A DNA stretch of 64,000 bases from Muricoccus nepalensis. GTDB taxonomy: Bacteria; Pseudomonadota; Alphaproteobacteria; Acetobacterales; Acetobacteraceae. A model generated the notes under the pieces. The model did no database searches and was not told where the DNA came from. It saw only the letters and a program-made list of their open reading frames with translations. The stretch covers positions 1-64,000 of the forward strand of contig NZ_RCZP01000013.1 of NCBI RefSeq assembly GCF_006438825.1. The letters are read 5' to 3'. Positions 63,676 through 64,000 of the stretch are shown here, one piece after another (the stretch's first letter is position 1; every line of letters starts with the position of its first letter). A program made the position numbers and the translations under genes.

Positions 63676-64000
63676 GGGAAGTCCTCCCCCCGGAAGGAAC
63701 AGCTCCAACCTGATTGCTGCTGGACAACGTGATCTGGACCAGGGTGCCATCCTCCACGGCGTTGTCGCCATGGACCTCCAGGGCAGACCTCAGGGCATCT
63801 CGCATCCGCTTGTGGTGGGCGACGAAGTTGTTGGCTCCATAGGTCTCCTCCCCCGCCTCGGCTTCAGCACCGGCGAGAAGGAACTCGTGTTCCTCCAGCA
63901 AGACCTCTGCTCGGGCGCGCCGCACCGCATCGCCCTTGACCAGGAGGTGCTGCGGGCACGCGGCGCAGCTGCCGTGTTCCATGCACGGCGCCAGCGACCA
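63665..64000 (-). CDS. C-terminal end of probable recombinase/integrase (partial)
   Basis: The frame is open to the window edge, so the gene continues beyond 64000; about 111 residues are visible. Near the edge is a Cys/His cluster (APCMEHGSCAACPQHLL) and then a helical tail (RRARAEVLLEEHEFLLAGAEAEAGEETYGANNFVAHHKRM). I recall a similar zinc-binding tail in Tn554-type tyrosine recombinases. The catalytic region is outside the window, so the call rests on this tail and on the two coupled accessory genes. Confidence 0.55.
   Translation of the reverse strand, partial: WSLAPCMEHGSCAACPQHLLVKGDAVRRARAEVLLEEHEFLLAGAEAEAGEETYGANNFVAHHKRMRDALRSALEVHGDNAVEDGTLVQITLSSSNQVGAVPSGGRTSRAA

Overview
The window is a high-GC alphaproteobacterial chromosome segment. 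The leader of a 16S rRNA gene lies on the minus strand at the left edge, and the core genes carry ordinary proteobacterial products (mfd, sdhE, recG, gyrA, coaD). Very GC-rich codon use, a SUV3-like helicase and Tat, MsrP and Bug-type proteins fit the Acetobacteraceae/Rhodospirillales; that placement is inference from gene content.

Positions 1 to about 33,700 are core chromosome: rRNA leader; SUV3-like RNA helicase; endonuclease III; a DsbA-family protein and a VWA-type secreted protein; mfd and sdhE facing recG; an ABC-2 exporter set (ATPase, permease, GldG-like, DUF4340) ending in a NUDIX hydrolase; msrP; a Bug-type binding protein; two envelope glycosyltransferases (GT2-GtrA and GT39); a TauE/SafE permease and a ClC-type channel; two c-di-GMP proteins; tRNA-Lys(UUU); then gyrA, coaD and a cyclophilin. 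Two oddities sit here: a low-GC block inside recG, and a decayed 3' piece of a tRNA-Lys about 4 kb from the intact gene.

From about 33,720 to the right end the base composition drops, codon use relaxes, gaps lengthen and no housekeeping genes appear. This is an accessory island. It holds an orphan HNH protein, a secreted coiled-coil protein, an IS5-type transposase scrap beside an 8-bp tandem repeat, and a tight six-gene minus-strand operon (49,731 to 37,043): DUF499 ATPase, DUF3780, DUF1156 DNA methyltransferase, DUF262/DUF1524 GmrSD-like nuclease, an unknown 213-aa protein, and a PLD-SNF2 helicase. That operon looks like a modification-based anti-phage system of the BREX/DISARM kind.

A second compact minus-strand operon (53,603 to 50,222) has a DUF6634-type protein, a soluble FtsH-like AAA+ M41 metalloprotease, a 74-aa protein and a DEDDh exonuclease. 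I recognise no described system with this make-up, so it is the best candidate for something new. Further right are a DUF3644 protein, a DUF4403 protein, a membrane protein, a histidine phosphatase, a broken TPR gene, a zinc-finger/J-domain protein and a RecD2-like helicase. The window ends in three translationally coupled genes, the first cut by the edge, that resemble a recombinase trio and probably mobilise the island.
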